64,000 nt of DNA from Tepidamorphus gemmatus (GCF_004346195.1 NZ_SMAK01000005.1:237623-301622); one strand, 5' to 3'; counted from the stretch's first letter, positions 43,763 to 53,141 are shown. A program made the numbers and translations. Notes: generated from the sequence alone by a model not told the origin.

Positions 43763-44524
43763 ATGATCCTCGCCGGACGCGTGGCGATCGTCACCGGCGC
43801 AGGCTCGGGGATCGGCCGCGCCGGGGCGATCGCGATGGCGCGCGAGGGTGCCCATGTGATCGCGGCCGACATCTCGGCTGCGCGCGCCGAGGAGACCGTC
43901 CGCCTGATCGTCGAGGCCGGCGGCAGCGCCGAGGCGGTCGAGACCGACGTCGCCGACGATGCCCAGCTGCGGCGACTGGTCGAAACGGCGCTCGCCGCGC
44001 GCGGGCGCATCGACATCCTGCATAGCCACGCCGGCATCCAGGTCGAGGGTACGCTCGAACAGGTCGATCCGGCCGGCATGGATGCCTCTTGGGCAATGAA
44101 CGTGCGCTCCCACTTCATGCTGGCGCGACTGGTGATGCCACACATGCGCGCTCGGGGCCGCGGCTCGATCATCGTCACCTCGTCGAATTCCGGCGTGTTC
44201 TACGACAAGGAAATGATCGCCTACACCACCAGCAAGCACGCGGTGATCGCCATGGTGCGGCAGATCGCCATCGACTACGGGCGTTACAACGTCCGGGTGA
44301 ACGCGCTCTGCCCCGGCTGGGTCGATACCCCGTTCAACGAGCCATTCATCCGCCAGATGGGCGGCCGCGCCGCGATCGAGGCCTATGTCCGTGAGAAGAT
44401 CCCGCTCGGCCGCTGGGCACGGGCAGAGGAGGTCGCCGAGGCAATCCTGTTCCTTGCGTCCGACCGCTCCTCCTTCATGACCGGCCATGCGCTGGTGCTG
44501 GATGGCGGCGAATGCATCGCCTGA
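43763..44524 (+). CDS. Short-chain dehydrogenase/reductase
   Basis: A 253-residue classical SDR: cofactor motif TGAGSGIG, NxAG-equivalent SHAGI (Asn replaced by Ser-His), catalytic Ser in TSSNSGVF, and YTTSK (Tyr and Lys). The GGAG site supports the ATG at 43763. It is the first gene of the plus-strand cluster leading into the diol dehydratase and may produce or consume an aldehyde or ketone of the same route. Confidence 0.85.
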   Translation: MILAGRVAIVTGAGSGIGRAGAIAMAREGAHVIAADISAARAEETVRLIVEAGGSAEAVETDVADDAQLRRLVETALAARGRIDILHSHAGIQVEGTLEQVDPAGMDASWAMNVRSHFMLARLVMPHMRARGRGSIIVTSSNSGVFYDKEMIAYTTSKHAVIAMVRQIAIDYGRYNVRVNALCPGWVDTPFNEPFIRQMGGRAAIEAYVREKIPLGRWARAEEVAEAILFLASDRSSFMTGHALVLDGGECIA

Positions 44525-44570
44525 GGCCATGCCGAACAGCATGGCGATCGGCGGCGACCGGAGACGTGCG

Positions 44571-46850
44571 ATGAACGAGGAACCGCCGAGTGCGAACCGC
44601 TGGCGCCGCTTCGACGACTGGGACAGGCGCCCGCTAAGGCTCGACAATTTCGCGCTCGAAGATCCCGACAACGGCTTCTGTGCGATGTCCGGCCCGCACG
44701 ATCCGGCGCCGTCGGCGCTGGTCCGCAACGGCCGCATCGTCGCGATGGACGGTCGCGACGAGGCCGAATTCGACATGATCGACCTGTTCATCGCCCGCTA
44801 CCACCTCGACCCGGCGATTGTGGAGGAGGCGATGGGGACGGATTCGCTCGAGATCGCCCGCCGGCTGGTCGATCTGACGACGCCGCGCGAGGAGCTGGTC
44901 CGGCTCGCGCACGGCATGACGCCTGCCAAGCTTGCCGAGGTGGTGGCGCATCTGAACGCGCTCGAGATCGCGTTCGCCTACGGCAAGATGCGGGCCCGGG
45001 CGACGCCCGGCAATCAGGCCCACGTCACCAACGCCAAGGATGATCCGCTGCAGCTCGCCGCCGATGCGGCGACCGCGGTCGCCTTCGGCTTCGACGAGAT
45101 CGAGACCACGATGCGTGTCTCCCGCAATGCCTGGTCGAATGCGCTCGCCTGCTGCGTCGGGGCGGCCGTCGGGCGGCCGGGGGTCTTGTTCCAATGCTCG
45201 AGCGAGGAGGCAGAGGAGCTCAGGATTGGCATGGCCGGCTTCACCTCCTATGCCGAGACGGTCTCGGTCTACGGCACCGAGAAATCCTTCATCGACGGCG
45301 ACGACACGCCGTGGTCGAAGGCGTTCCTGGCCGCCGCCTATGCCTCGCGCGGCATCAAGATGCGCTGCACCTCCGGCGCGGCAGCGGAATTGCTGATGGG
45401 CTTTCACGAGCGGAAATCGCTGCTCTATCTCGAGGCGCGCTGCCTGTGCATGCAGCGGGCAATGGGCGTGCAGGGCACCCAGAACGGCGGCATCGACGGT
45501 GCACCGCTCGCCGCCGCGATCCCCGGCGGTGTGCGCGAGCTGATGGCGGAGAACCTCATCGCGGTCTGGCTCGACCTCGAATGCGCCTCCGGCAATGACG
45601 CACGCTCGTCCGAGTCCGAGATAAGGGTTGGCGCCAAGATCCTGCCCTTCCTGATCGCCGGCTCCGATCTGATCTGTTCGGGTTTCGGCTCGATCCTGAA
45701 ATACGACAATTCCTTCAACCCATCCTCATTCAACGGCGAGGAGATGGAGGACTATCTCGTCCTGCAGCGCGATTTCGAGGCCGACGGCGGCCTCACCCCG
45801 CAGGGCGAAGACCGCATCCTCGACCTGCGCACCCGCGCGGTCGACGCGATCTCGGCGGTGATCGCCGAACTCGGGCTCGGCGATCCCGACCCGGCGATGA
45901 AGCGGTCGGTGGTCTACGCATCCGGCTCCGACGAGACCCGCAGCTACTCGCCCGGCCAGGTTGCCGTGATCAGCGAGGCGATCCGCGAGCGTCACATCAC
46001 CGTCCTCGACGTGATCCGCGCGCTGCACGTCCGGGGGTTTATCGAGGAAGCCGCAAACCTGCTGTTCATCGTCAAGCTCAGAGTATCCGGCGACTATCTT
46101 CAGACCGGGGCGCTGGTGCGTGGCGGCCGCGTCATCTCGGCAATCAACGATCCCAACCGCTACGAAGGACCCGGGTCCGGTTACCGGCTCACTGCCGAGC
46201 GCCGCCGCGAGATCGCTGCAATTCGCGGCCAGCTCGACCGCCGCGAGGTGCTGCGCGCCGAGGCCGCCTTCGAGGCTGCAGAGGCTGCGGTGATCCGCTA
46301 CCGCACGATGGGACCGGCATCCGCCGGCAGCGATCCGCGCGAGATCGTCGTCGGCATCAGCCCGGCCTTCGGGACGCGGCTGTTCCGGACGCTGGCCGGC
46401 CACTCTCTCGCCCGCGTGCTCGCCGAGATCATCGCCGGCATCGAGTCCGGGGGAGGGACGGCCCGTATCGTCCGACTGCGCCACACCGCCGACACCTCGT
46501 TTCTCGGCCTCAGCGCCGCCCGCCTCGCCGGCTCCGGCATCGGCATAGGTCTGCAGGCCAAGGGTACGGCGGTCATCCACAAGCGCGACCGGCTTCCGCA
46601 CAACAATCTCGAGCTGTTCTCCAACGCGCCCATCACCACGCTCGCCCATTATCGCGGTTTGGGCGAGAATGCAGCCGCCTATGCGCGGGGCGAGTCCCCG
46701 GAGCCGGTGGTGGTACCACAGCGCGGTGAGGCTCTCGGCGCCCGTTACCACGGCCGCGTCGCGCTGATCTACGCCATTGAGACCTCGCTCACTACCGACG
46801 GCGCGACGCCTGAGGAAATCGTGCTGGATTTTCTGGGGACCGCCGAATGA
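44571..46850 (+). CDS. B12-dependent diol/glycerol dehydratase, fused large and medium subunits
   Basis: Converts a vicinal diol to an aldehyde by a radical mechanism with adenosylcobalamin. The 759-residue product joins a PduC-like large subunit (about 1-570) to a PduD-like medium subunit (about 590-759: GISPAFGTRLFRTLAGHSLA, SGSGIGIGLQAKGTAVIHKR). All residues I remember as contacting substrate or the potassium/calcium site in Klebsiella oxytoca are present at a constant +8 shift: Gln149, His151, Glu178, Glu229, Gln304, Asp343, Ser370. The positions matching Ser301 and Gln336, which line the substrate C3 side, are Asp309 and Ala344. No encapsulation peptide is visible at the N-terminus. The start at 44571 has GGAG 8 bases upstream. 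No reactivase gene is in the window. Confidence 0.88.
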   Translation: MNEEPPSANRWRRFDDWDRRPLRLDNFALEDPDNGFCAMSGPHDPAPSALVRNGRIVAMDGRDEAEFDMIDLFIARYHLDPAIVEEAMGTDSLEIARRLVDLTTPREELVRLAHGMTPAKLAEVVAHLNALEIAFAYGKMRARATPGNQAHVTNAKDDPLQLAADAATAVAFGFDEIETTMRVSRNAWSNALACCVGAAVGRPGVLFQCSSEEAEELRIGMAGFTSYAETVSVYGTEKSFIDGDDTPWSKAFLAAAYASRGIKMRCTSGAAAELLMGFHERKSLLYLEARCLCMQRAMGVQGTQNGGIDGAPLAAAIPGGVRELMAENLIAVWLDLECASGNDARSSESEIRVGAKILPFLIAGSDLICSGFGSILKYDNSFNPSSFNGEEMEDYLVLQRDFEADGGLTPQGEDRILDLRTRAVDAISAVIAELGLGDPDPAMKRSVVYASGSDETRSYSPGQVAVISEAIRERHITVLDVIRALHVRGFIEEAANLLFIVKLRVSGDYLQTGALVRGGRVISAINDPNRYEGPGSGYRLTAERRREIAAIRGQLDRREVLRAEAAFEAAEAAVIRYRTMGPASAGSDPREIVVGISPAFGTRLFRTLAGHSLARVLAEIIAGIESGGGTARIVRLRHTADTSFLGLSAARLAGSGIGIGLQAKGTAVIHKRDRLPHNNLELFSNAPITTLAHYRGLGENAAAYARGESPEPVVVPQRGEALGARYHGRVALIYAIETSLTTDGATPEEIVLDFLGTAE

Positions 46851-47269
46851 CCAAGCTCGGGACGGACGACTATCCCCTGGCCGAGCGCCGACCGGAGATC
46901 GTGACCGGCAGGCGCGGCAAACCGCTCGATGCGCTGACCATCGAGGCGGTGCTGTCCGGCGAGGTGACGATGGAGGATCTGCGCATCACCCCGCAGGCGC
47001 TGCGCCAGCAGGCCGAGATCGCCCGAGCCGCCGGCCGCCCGACGCTGGCCGCCAACTTCGAGCGCGCCGCCGAACTCGCCGACATCCCCCAGGAGGTGGT
47101 GATGCGCATCTACGAGCTGCTGCGCCCCGGGCGGGCCCGCTCGAGAGCCGAGCTGGAGGCGGCGGCGGCGATGCTGCGCCGCGACCATGCCGCCCCCCTG
47201 ATCGCCGCTTTCGTCGAGGAAGCCGCGGACGTTTACGAGCGCCGCGGCCTGTTCGCCGCGCGCTACTAG
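46847..47269 (+). CDS. Diol/glycerol dehydratase small subunit (PduE-like)
   Basis: A 140-residue small subunit, with DYPLAERRPEIVTGRRGKPL and the DLRITPQALRQQAEIARAAG segment typical of PduE/DhaB3, and a C-terminal FVEEAADVYERRGLF. It overlaps the fused subunit by 4 nt (ATGA). Compared with compartment-associated PduE it lacks the N-terminal targeting helix, beginning almost directly with the conserved DYPLAE. Confidence 0.88.
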   Translation: MTKLGTDDYPLAERRPEIVTGRRGKPLDALTIEAVLSGEVTMEDLRITPQALRQQAEIARAAGRPTLAANFERAAELADIPQEVVMRIYELLRPGRARSRAELEAAAAMLRRDHAAPLIAAFVEEAADVYERRGLFAARY

Positions 47270-47285
47270 CCCACGGACGCAGGAC

Positions 47286-47981
47286 ATGAGCTGGAAGACC
47301 GCCTACCGTTCGATCTACTACCAGGACGCGCCTGAGCCGGAGGATCCGCAGCTTGCCTTCGCGGAAACGGCGCTGCTCGTCATCGACATCCAGAACACCT
47401 ATCTCGACCGGCCCGATCCTGCCGGACTGTCCGACGCGGAGCGGGCGCGTTACGACGCCTGGACCCCGTTTCATGAGCGGATGCGCGACATGGTCGTGCC
47501 GCGGACCCGCGACCTTCTGGAGCGGTTCCGGAAGCACGGCATCGAATGCGTCTTCGCCCGCATCGCCACCCACACCCGCGACGGTCGTGAACGCTCGCTC
47601 AGCCAGAAGATGCCGGGCTGGAACAACCTGCTCCTGCCCAAGGATGACTGGCCGTCACAGCTCGTCGATCCGCTTCAGCCCACCGGTGACGAAATCTGCG
47701 TGATAAAGACCACCGATTCGGCGCTGACCGGCACCAATTTGCGCCTGATGCTCAACAACATGGGCATCCGGAATGTGGTCTGCTGTGGCATATTCACGGA
47801 CCAGTGCGTCTCCTCGACGGTGCGCAGCCTCGCCGACGAGAGCTTCAACGTGATCGTCGTCGAGGACTGCTGTGCCGCCGGGTCCGACGAACTGCACCAC
47901 AAGGAGCTCGAGATCATCAACATGATCTACTGCCATGTGATGTCCTCGGCCGAACTCAAGGCGATCATGGGGATCGACTAG
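47286..47981 (+). CDS. Isochorismatase-fold cysteine hydrolase
   Basis: A 231-residue hydrolase. The Asp of the triad is in ALLVIDIQNTYLD, the Lys is probably in EICVIKTTDSALTGTNL, and the nucleophile Cys is in CGIFTDQCVSSTVRSLAD. Members cleave isochorismate, nicotinamide, carbamoyl or amide compounds. It lies 16 nt after the dehydratase small subunit and before an amine-type ABC importer, suggesting an amide or carbamoyl nitrogen compound as substrate. That is inference. Confidence 0.8.
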   Translation: MSWKTAYRSIYYQDAPEPEDPQLAFAETALLVIDIQNTYLDRPDPAGLSDAERARYDAWTPFHERMRDMVVPRTRDLLERFRKHGIECVFARIATHTRDGRERSLSQKMPGWNNLLLPKDDWPSQLVDPLQPTGDEICVIKTTDSALTGTNLRLMLNNMGIRNVVCCGIFTDQCVSSTVRSLADESFNVIVVEDCCAAGSDELHHKELEIINMIYCHVMSSAELKAIMGID

Positions 47982-48158
47982 GTGCGGGCTGTCAAGTCCG
48001 GCTCGCCTCCGGTCAAGCGTGCGGGCTGAGCATCGCCGAAGATCGGGGATCGCCGAGAGCGTTACGCGGTCCGGGACCTTCAGCCTGCGGTGGGGACGTC
48101 GAATGGTGCGGGCTGGTCGGTCGCGGACGTCACACGGGCTCACCAAGGGAGAAGAAGC
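47982..48158 (+). repeat. Intergenic region with three direct repeats
   Basis: The decamer GTGCGGGCTG occurs at 47982-47991, 48019-48028 and 48106-48115 in the 177 bp between the hydrolase and the ABC binding-protein gene. No gene is seen. Three identical decamers ahead of an operon suggest a regulator-binding array or a small repeat family. Confidence 0.45.
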
Positions 48159-49310
48159 ATGTTCGACAGGCTGTCCAGACGGAACTTCCTCCAGCAGACC
48201 GGGATCTGGGCCGCAGCGGCCGCAGCCGGTTCACTGCCGCGGCTGGCCCATGCCGCGCGCGAGAAGGAACTGAACATCTTCTGCTGGGAAGGCTACAACT
48301 CCGACGAGGTTCTCGATCCCTTCCGCCGTGAATTCGATGCCACCGTCCGCGCTGAAGGCCTGATCTCCGATCCCGATGCGATCAACCGGCTGCGTGCCGG
48401 AGAGGACAATGTCTGGGACCTGCTCAACGTCAACAATCCCTGGGCGCGAGAGATTCTCTATCCCGAAAAGCTGATCAAGCCGATCCCGCGCGACCGCTTC
48501 GAGCCCTATTTCGAGAAGATGCTGCCGCAGTTCCATCCGCCCTATCACTGGGCCATGGACGATGGCGGCACCGAACTGCTCGGCATGGTTCAGCGGTTCG
48601 GGCCGTTCTCTTTCGTCGTCAACACCGACAAGATCAGTCGCGAGATGGCCGAGGACCAGGGTTTCAAGCTGTTCCTGGATCCCGCGATGAAGGACCGCTA
48701 CGGCGTCCTGACCTACGACAACTGGAACATCTACCACATGTGCATCACGGCGGACATCGATCCGTTCGTGAAGCACACGCCCGAACAGATCGCCGCCGTC
48801 GGCGAGACGGCCCGGCAGATCTTCAATGGCGCGAAGCTGCTCACCGATGATCTGGCGCAGATGAACCTTGCCCTGATCAACGGCGAGATAGACGCCTACT
48901 TCACCGGCGGCACCTACACGGCCTCGCCGGCGCGCTTCGACGGCGCCACCAATGTGCGCGGCATCACGCCGAAGTCGGGTCCGATCAATGGCAAGGGCGG
49001 CATCGTCTGGATCGAGGTGACCTCGGTGGTCAACAATCCGCAGGTCTCGCCGCTTGCCGAGGAATTCCTGTCCTACATCAACCGCCCCGAGGTCTCGAAG
49101 GCGGTGGCTTTCGCGGAGGGCACCTACAATCCCGTCACCCAGATGGGCAATCCCGAGGTGATGGCGTTGTTCGACGAGGACGAACTCGATGCGATCCAGT
49201 GGGATACGCTCGAGGAGGAGATGGAGCGCTCGGTCGACTACGACATCAATCCGGACTACGCGGAGATGTACAGCCTCTACGCCGCGGCCAAGCGGGCCCG
49301 CGAGGGCTGA
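48159..49310 (+). CDS. PotD/spermidine-putrescine-type ABC binding protein, Tat-exported
   Basis: A 383-residue periplasmic binding protein with a twin-arginine signal (LSRRNFLQQTG) and an alanine-rich h-region. The mature protein starts near LNIFCWEGYNSDEVLDPF, the usual opening of polyamine-type (SBP_bac_8) binding proteins, with DDGGTELLGMVQRFGPFSFV in the hinge. The ligand could be a polyamine or other cationic amine. GGGAGAAG precedes the ATG. Confidence 0.85.
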   Translation: MFDRLSRRNFLQQTGIWAAAAAAGSLPRLAHAAREKELNIFCWEGYNSDEVLDPFRREFDATVRAEGLISDPDAINRLRAGEDNVWDLLNVNNPWAREILYPEKLIKPIPRDRFEPYFEKMLPQFHPPYHWAMDDGGTELLGMVQRFGPFSFVVNTDKISREMAEDQGFKLFLDPAMKDRYGVLTYDNWNIYHMCITADIDPFVKHTPEQIAAVGETARQIFNGAKLLTDDLAQMNLALINGEIDAYFTGGTYTASPARFDGATNVRGITPKSGPINGKGGIVWIEVTSVVNNPQVSPLAEEFLSYINRPEVSKAVAFAEGTYNPVTQMGNPEVMALFDEDELDAIQWDTLEEEMERSVDYDINPDYAEMYSLYAAAKRAREG

Positions 49311-49347
49311 TCGGCAGCGCGGCGGCGAGGTCAGCGACGGAGCGTCC

Positions 49348-50424
49348 ATGAGCGAGACTTCCTCCCCCTTCCTGGAGCTGGTCGGGGTCACCAAGCGGTT
49401 CGGTCCGTTCACTGCCGTCCGCGATGTGACCCTGTCGATCCGGGAAGGGGAGTTCTTCACGCTGGTCGGGCCGTCCGGGTCCGGCAAGACGACGATGATC
49501 CGCATGCTGGTCGGGATGGAACGCCCGACCAGCGGGGAGATCCGTCTGCAGGGTCGGGTGATGAACGACGTGCCGGCGAACCGCCGGCCAACCTGCATGG
49601 TGTTCCAGTCGCTGGCGCTGTTTCCGCACAAGTCCGTCGGCGAGAACATCGAATTCTCCCTCAAGATCGCCGGGGTCGATGCGCCGACCCGCCGGCGCCG
49701 TGCGGAGCAGCTTCTCGAACTCCTGCGACTGCCGCTTTCCTACTATGACAAGGGCGTCAACCAGTGCTCGGGCGGCGAGCGCCAGCGCATTGCGCTTGCC
49801 CGCGCGCTCGCCTTCGATCCGCAGATCCTGTTCTTCGACGAGCCCCTGTCCGCGCTCGACTTCCGGTTGCGCAAGACGCTCGAGAAGGAGCTGAAGGATC
49901 TTCACCGCGAGACCGGCAAGACCTTCGTCTACATCACCCATTCGCTGGAGGAGGCGATGGTGATGTCGGACCGCATCGGCATCATGAAGGATGGCCGCAT
50001 CGTCCAGGTCGGCACGCCGCACGAGATCTACAACCGGCCGATCAACCGCTTCGTCGCCCAGTTCATGGGCGAGGTCAACATCGTCGAGGTCGTCTCGGAC
50101 GGCAATGGCGGCGTCCGCGACGTTGTCGATGGCACCGCCTACAAGGTCGCGTCGATTCCGGAGGGGTTCGGCAAGGGCCATCTCGTGATCCGCCCGGAAG
50201 TGATGAAGATCGGCAGGAGTGCCATCGCGCTCCCCAACCGCATCACCGGCGTGCTGTTCAACGACTATGCGCTCGGCTCGCGCATCCAGTACCAGGTCCG
50301 CGCCGGGTCGGCGGAGACGCACTGGCTGGTCGAGCGCCTCCAGGACGAGCGCTACGAGGGCAAGGTCAATGACGAGGTCGTGATCGGCTGGCGCCCCGAG
50401 GACAGCATCCTTCTGAGCGAGTAG
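49348..50424 (+). CDS. PotA-type ABC importer ATPase
   Basis: A 358-residue ATPase: Walker A GPSGSGKTTM, signature CSGGERQRIALARAL, Walker B ILFFDEPLSALD, H-loop YITHSLEEAM, and a C-terminal TOBE domain. It serves the PotD-type protein upstream and the two permeases downstream (3-4 nt gaps). Confidence 0.88.
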   Translation: MSETSSPFLELVGVTKRFGPFTAVRDVTLSIREGEFFTLVGPSGSGKTTMIRMLVGMERPTSGEIRLQGRVMNDVPANRRPTCMVFQSLALFPHKSVGENIEFSLKIAGVDAPTRRRRAEQLLELLRLPLSYYDKGVNQCSGGERQRIALARALAFDPQILFFDEPLSALDFRLRKTLEKELKDLHRETGKTFVYITHSLEEAMVMSDRIGIMKDGRIVQVGTPHEIYNRPINRFVAQFMGEVNIVEVVSDGNGGVRDVVDGTAYKVASIPEGFGKGHLVIRPEVMKIGRSAIALPNRITGVLFNDYALGSRIQYQVRAGSAETHWLVERLQDERYEGKVNDEVVIGWRPEDSILLSE

Positions 50425-50427
50425 ACG

Positions 50428-51303
50428 ATGGCCGCAGAACGCTCAGGCGACCATGTGAGCTGGTACCGCCAGGCCGGCATGCTCTGCGCGATGCCGGTCA
50501 CGATCTTCTTCATCGTCGGCTTCGTCGGGCCGCTGCTGATGGTGCTCGCCTATTCCTTCATGCCGCCGCGCTCCTTCTCGCTGTTCCAGGCGCCGACGCT
50601 GGCCAACTACAAGGCGATCATCGCCGACAGCTACTACATCTCCTTCCTCTGGTCGTTCGGGCTGGCCTGCGTCACCGTCATCCTGCTGTTCGCGATCTGC
50701 TATCCGATCGCCTATGGCATGACCAAGCTGTTCGGCCGCTGGGCCAACCTGATCACCGCGCTGATCGCCGTCCCGCTGCTGATCTCGGAGAACATCCGCC
50801 TGTTCGGTTGGGTGCTCGTGCTCGTCAAGCAGGGCGTGATCGACGGCGGGTTGCAGGCCCTGTTCGGAGTCGAACTGTCCGGCATGCTCTACACCGTGCC
50901 GGCGATCCTGCTCGGCCTCGTCTACGTCTACCTGCCGTTTATGCTGTTTCCGCTCGTCATCGGCCTGTCGATGGTTCCCGACAGCCTCAAGGAGGCAGCC
51001 TTCGATCTGGGCGCCAACCGCTGGCAAGTGTTCCGCGAGGTCGAGCTGCCGCTTGCGATGCCCGGCATACTGATCGGCGGGATCCTCACCTTCGTGCTGG
51101 CGCTGGGCTCGCTGGCCGAGGCCAAGATCCTCGGCGGCAAGGCGATCATCATGATCGTTGACGACATCGAGAACGCCTTCACCTTCGGACAGAACTGGCC
51201 CCGCGGCTCGGCCCTGTCGGTTCTGTTGATCGTCCTGTCGGGCCTGATCGTGCTGTTCCTGTTCCGGCGGATCGATCTCGACCGCATCATCGGCCGCAGG
51301 TGA
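50428..51303 (+). CDS. PotB-type ABC importer permease
   Basis: A 291-residue six-helix permease with the EAA loop LKEAAFDLGANRWQVFREVE characteristic of polyamine-type importers. It lies 3 nt after the ATPase gene and 4 nt before the second permease. Confidence 0.88.
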   Translation: MAAERSGDHVSWYRQAGMLCAMPVTIFFIVGFVGPLLMVLAYSFMPPRSFSLFQAPTLANYKAIIADSYYISFLWSFGLACVTVILLFAICYPIAYGMTKLFGRWANLITALIAVPLLISENIRLFGWVLVLVKQGVIDGGLQALFGVELSGMLYTVPAILLGLVYVYLPFMLFPLVIGLSMVPDSLKEAAFDLGANRWQVFREVELPLAMPGILIGGILTFVLALGSLAEAKILGGKAIIMIVDDIENAFTFGQNWPRGSALSVLLIVLSGLIVLFLFRRIDLDRIIGRR

Positions 51304-51307
51304 GACC

Positions 51308-52129
51308 ATGGCCCAGGAACTGTCCCGGTCGCAGCGACTGACCCGCACCCTGATCGTGCTGTGGACCGTCGCCGTTCTCGCCTTCCTTTATTTGCCGATG
51401 GCAGCCGTCGTCCTCGCGTCGTTCGCCAGGCAGCGCTACTTCCGTTTTCCCGTGAGCGACTGGACGACGGAATGGTACGTGCGGACCCTCGACTCCCTGT
51501 CAATCCGCGATCTGTTGTGGACATCGCTGACCGTGGCGGCGCTGGTCACCGTCTTCTCGGTGGTGCTGGCCTTCTTCAGCGCGCTCGCCTTCGCCCGCTA
51601 CGACTGGCACGGCCGCAAGCTGTTCCAGCGTCTCGTGCTGCTGCCGGTGTTCTTCCCGCAGGCGGTGCTGGGGCTGGCGCTGCTCCTGTGGTTCTCGGCG
51701 CTCGGCATCACGCCGACCTGGAAGACGGCAGTGTTCGCTCACATGGTATGGATCGTGCCGATCGTCGTGCTGATCATGTCGATACAGGTCTACAGCTTCG
51801 ATCCATCGCTCGAGGAAGCTGCCTTCGATCTCGGCGCCAGCCGCTGGCAGGTGCTGCGCGAGGTGACGCTGCCGATCCTGGCACCGGGGATCGTGTCAGG
51901 CGCCATCTTCGCCTTTCTGCTGTCGTGGGGGAATTTCCCGCTGTCGCTGTTCACCACGGGCGCGGATTCGACCGTCCCCGAATGGCTCTATGCCAAGATG
52001 GTGTCCGGCTACACGCCGCAAGTGCCTGCGCTCGGGTCGCTGACCATGTCGGGCGCCGCGGTGCTGTTGATCCTGGCCTATCTGTCCTGGCTGACGCTCA
52101 CCGCACGGCGCCGCCGCCTGCGCACCTGA
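51308..52129 (+). CDS. PotC-type ABC importer permease
   Basis: A 273-residue six-helix permease with the EAA loop LEEAAFDLGASRWQVLREVT, nearly the same as in its partner, as usual for PotB/PotC pairs. It completes the importer. A strong AAGGAGGAA site follows for the next gene. Confidence 0.88.
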   Translation: MAQELSRSQRLTRTLIVLWTVAVLAFLYLPMAAVVLASFARQRYFRFPVSDWTTEWYVRTLDSLSIRDLLWTSLTVAALVTVFSVVLAFFSALAFARYDWHGRKLFQRLVLLPVFFPQAVLGLALLLWFSALGITPTWKTAVFAHMVWIVPIVVLIMSIQVYSFDPSLEEAAFDLGASRWQVLREVTLPILAPGIVSGAIFAFLLSWGNFPLSLFTTGADSTVPEWLYAKMVSGYTPQVPALGSLTMSGAAVLLILAYLSWLTLTARRRRLRT

Positions 52130-52172
52130 CCGGCCGCGTCCCGCAACCCACAGTCAATCAAGGAGGAACCCC

Positions 52173-52943
52173 ATGCTGACATCCATCGCCGGGAAATCGG
52201 TTATCGTCACCGGTGCCAGCAAGGGCATCGGTCGGGGGATCGCCAGGGTCTTCGCCAACCAGGGCGCCAAGGTGCTGGTGGTGGCGCGCGACGGCGCGGC
52301 AGCGGGCAAGGTCGCCGCCGAGATCGGCAACGGCGCCAAGGGCTTCTCGGCCGACGTCGCCGACTGGGACAGTGCGCAAGCAATGGCGAAGGCCGCCGCC
52401 GATGCCTTCGGCGGCATCGACATCCTCTGCGCCAATGCCGGCATCTATCCGCAGACCAGGCTCGAGGAGATGGACCCGTCCGAGTGGGACCAGGTGATGG
52501 CGACCAACCTGAAGGGCAACTTCCTGAGCGTGAAGGCCTGCCTGCCTTGGCTCAAGCAGTCGGGTGAGGGCCGCGTCATCCTCACCTCGTCGATCACCGG
52601 GCCGGTGACCGGATTCCCCGGCTGGTCGCACTACGGCGCTTCCAAGTCCGGTCAGCTCGGCTTCATGCGCACCGCCTGCATCGAGCTCGCCAAGTACGGT
52701 ATCACGGTCAATGCCGTGCTCCCCGGCAACATCATCACCGAGGGGCTGGAGGGCCTCGGCGAGGACTACCTGAAGACAATGGCCGCCTCGATCCCGCTCA
52801 AGAAGCTCGGTCGTGTCGAGGACATCGGCCATGCGGCGCTGTTCCTCGCCTCGCGCGAGGCCGGCTACATCACCGGTCAGACCATCATCGTCGACGGCGG
52901 CCAGATCCTCCCCGAATCGCTGGAGGCGATCGAACAGGCCTGA
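52173..52943 (+). CDS. Short-chain dehydrogenase/reductase (FabG-like)
   Basis: A 256-residue SDR with TGASKGIG, CANAGIYPQ, the catalytic TSSITGPVTG and YGASKSG, and a C-terminal IVDGGQILPE. It is preceded by an excellent ribosome site (AAGGAGGAA at 52160-52168). Actinobacterial RMM loci encode an amino-alcohol dehydrogenase of this family, so a role as 1-amino-2-propanol dehydrogenase is possible but not shown. Confidence 0.8.
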   Translation: MLTSIAGKSVIVTGASKGIGRGIARVFANQGAKVLVVARDGAAAGKVAAEIGNGAKGFSADVADWDSAQAMAKAAADAFGGIDILCANAGIYPQTRLEEMDPSEWDQVMATNLKGNFLSVKACLPWLKQSGEGRVILTSSITGPVTGFPGWSHYGASKSGQLGFMRTACIELAKYGITVNAVLPGNIITEGLEGLGEDYLKTMAASIPLKKLGRVEDIGHAALFLASREAGYITGQTIIVDGGQILPESLEAIEQA

Positions 52944-53141
52944 CGGTTGCCCGCCTTGACGTCATCCCGGACGGTCGCAAGGCCGGCCTCCTCCCCCGCC
53001 GGCAAGCAGCATCCTTGCCGCGCCATCCCCGACGGCGGTGCCGTTCCGCGACCGGCAGAGCAGGATTCTGGACCGGAGGCGTGCCCCGATCCCGGTCTTG
53101 TGACCGGATCAGGGAGGACAGGCGATTCGGCAGGGCGCCCG

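Noticed and set aside
42605..44524. Extension of the short-chain dehydrogenase frame far upstream to 42605
   Set aside because: The upstream part is antisense to the epimerase gene and has no domain. The ATG at 43763 with GGAG gives a normal SDR N-terminus.
53035..53141. Small gene in the gap after the SDR gene at 52173-52943
   Set aside because: The gap 52944-53141 has no frame with a recognisable product and contains intergenic-repeat-like sequence (GTCATCCCGG and GC-rich half-palindromes).
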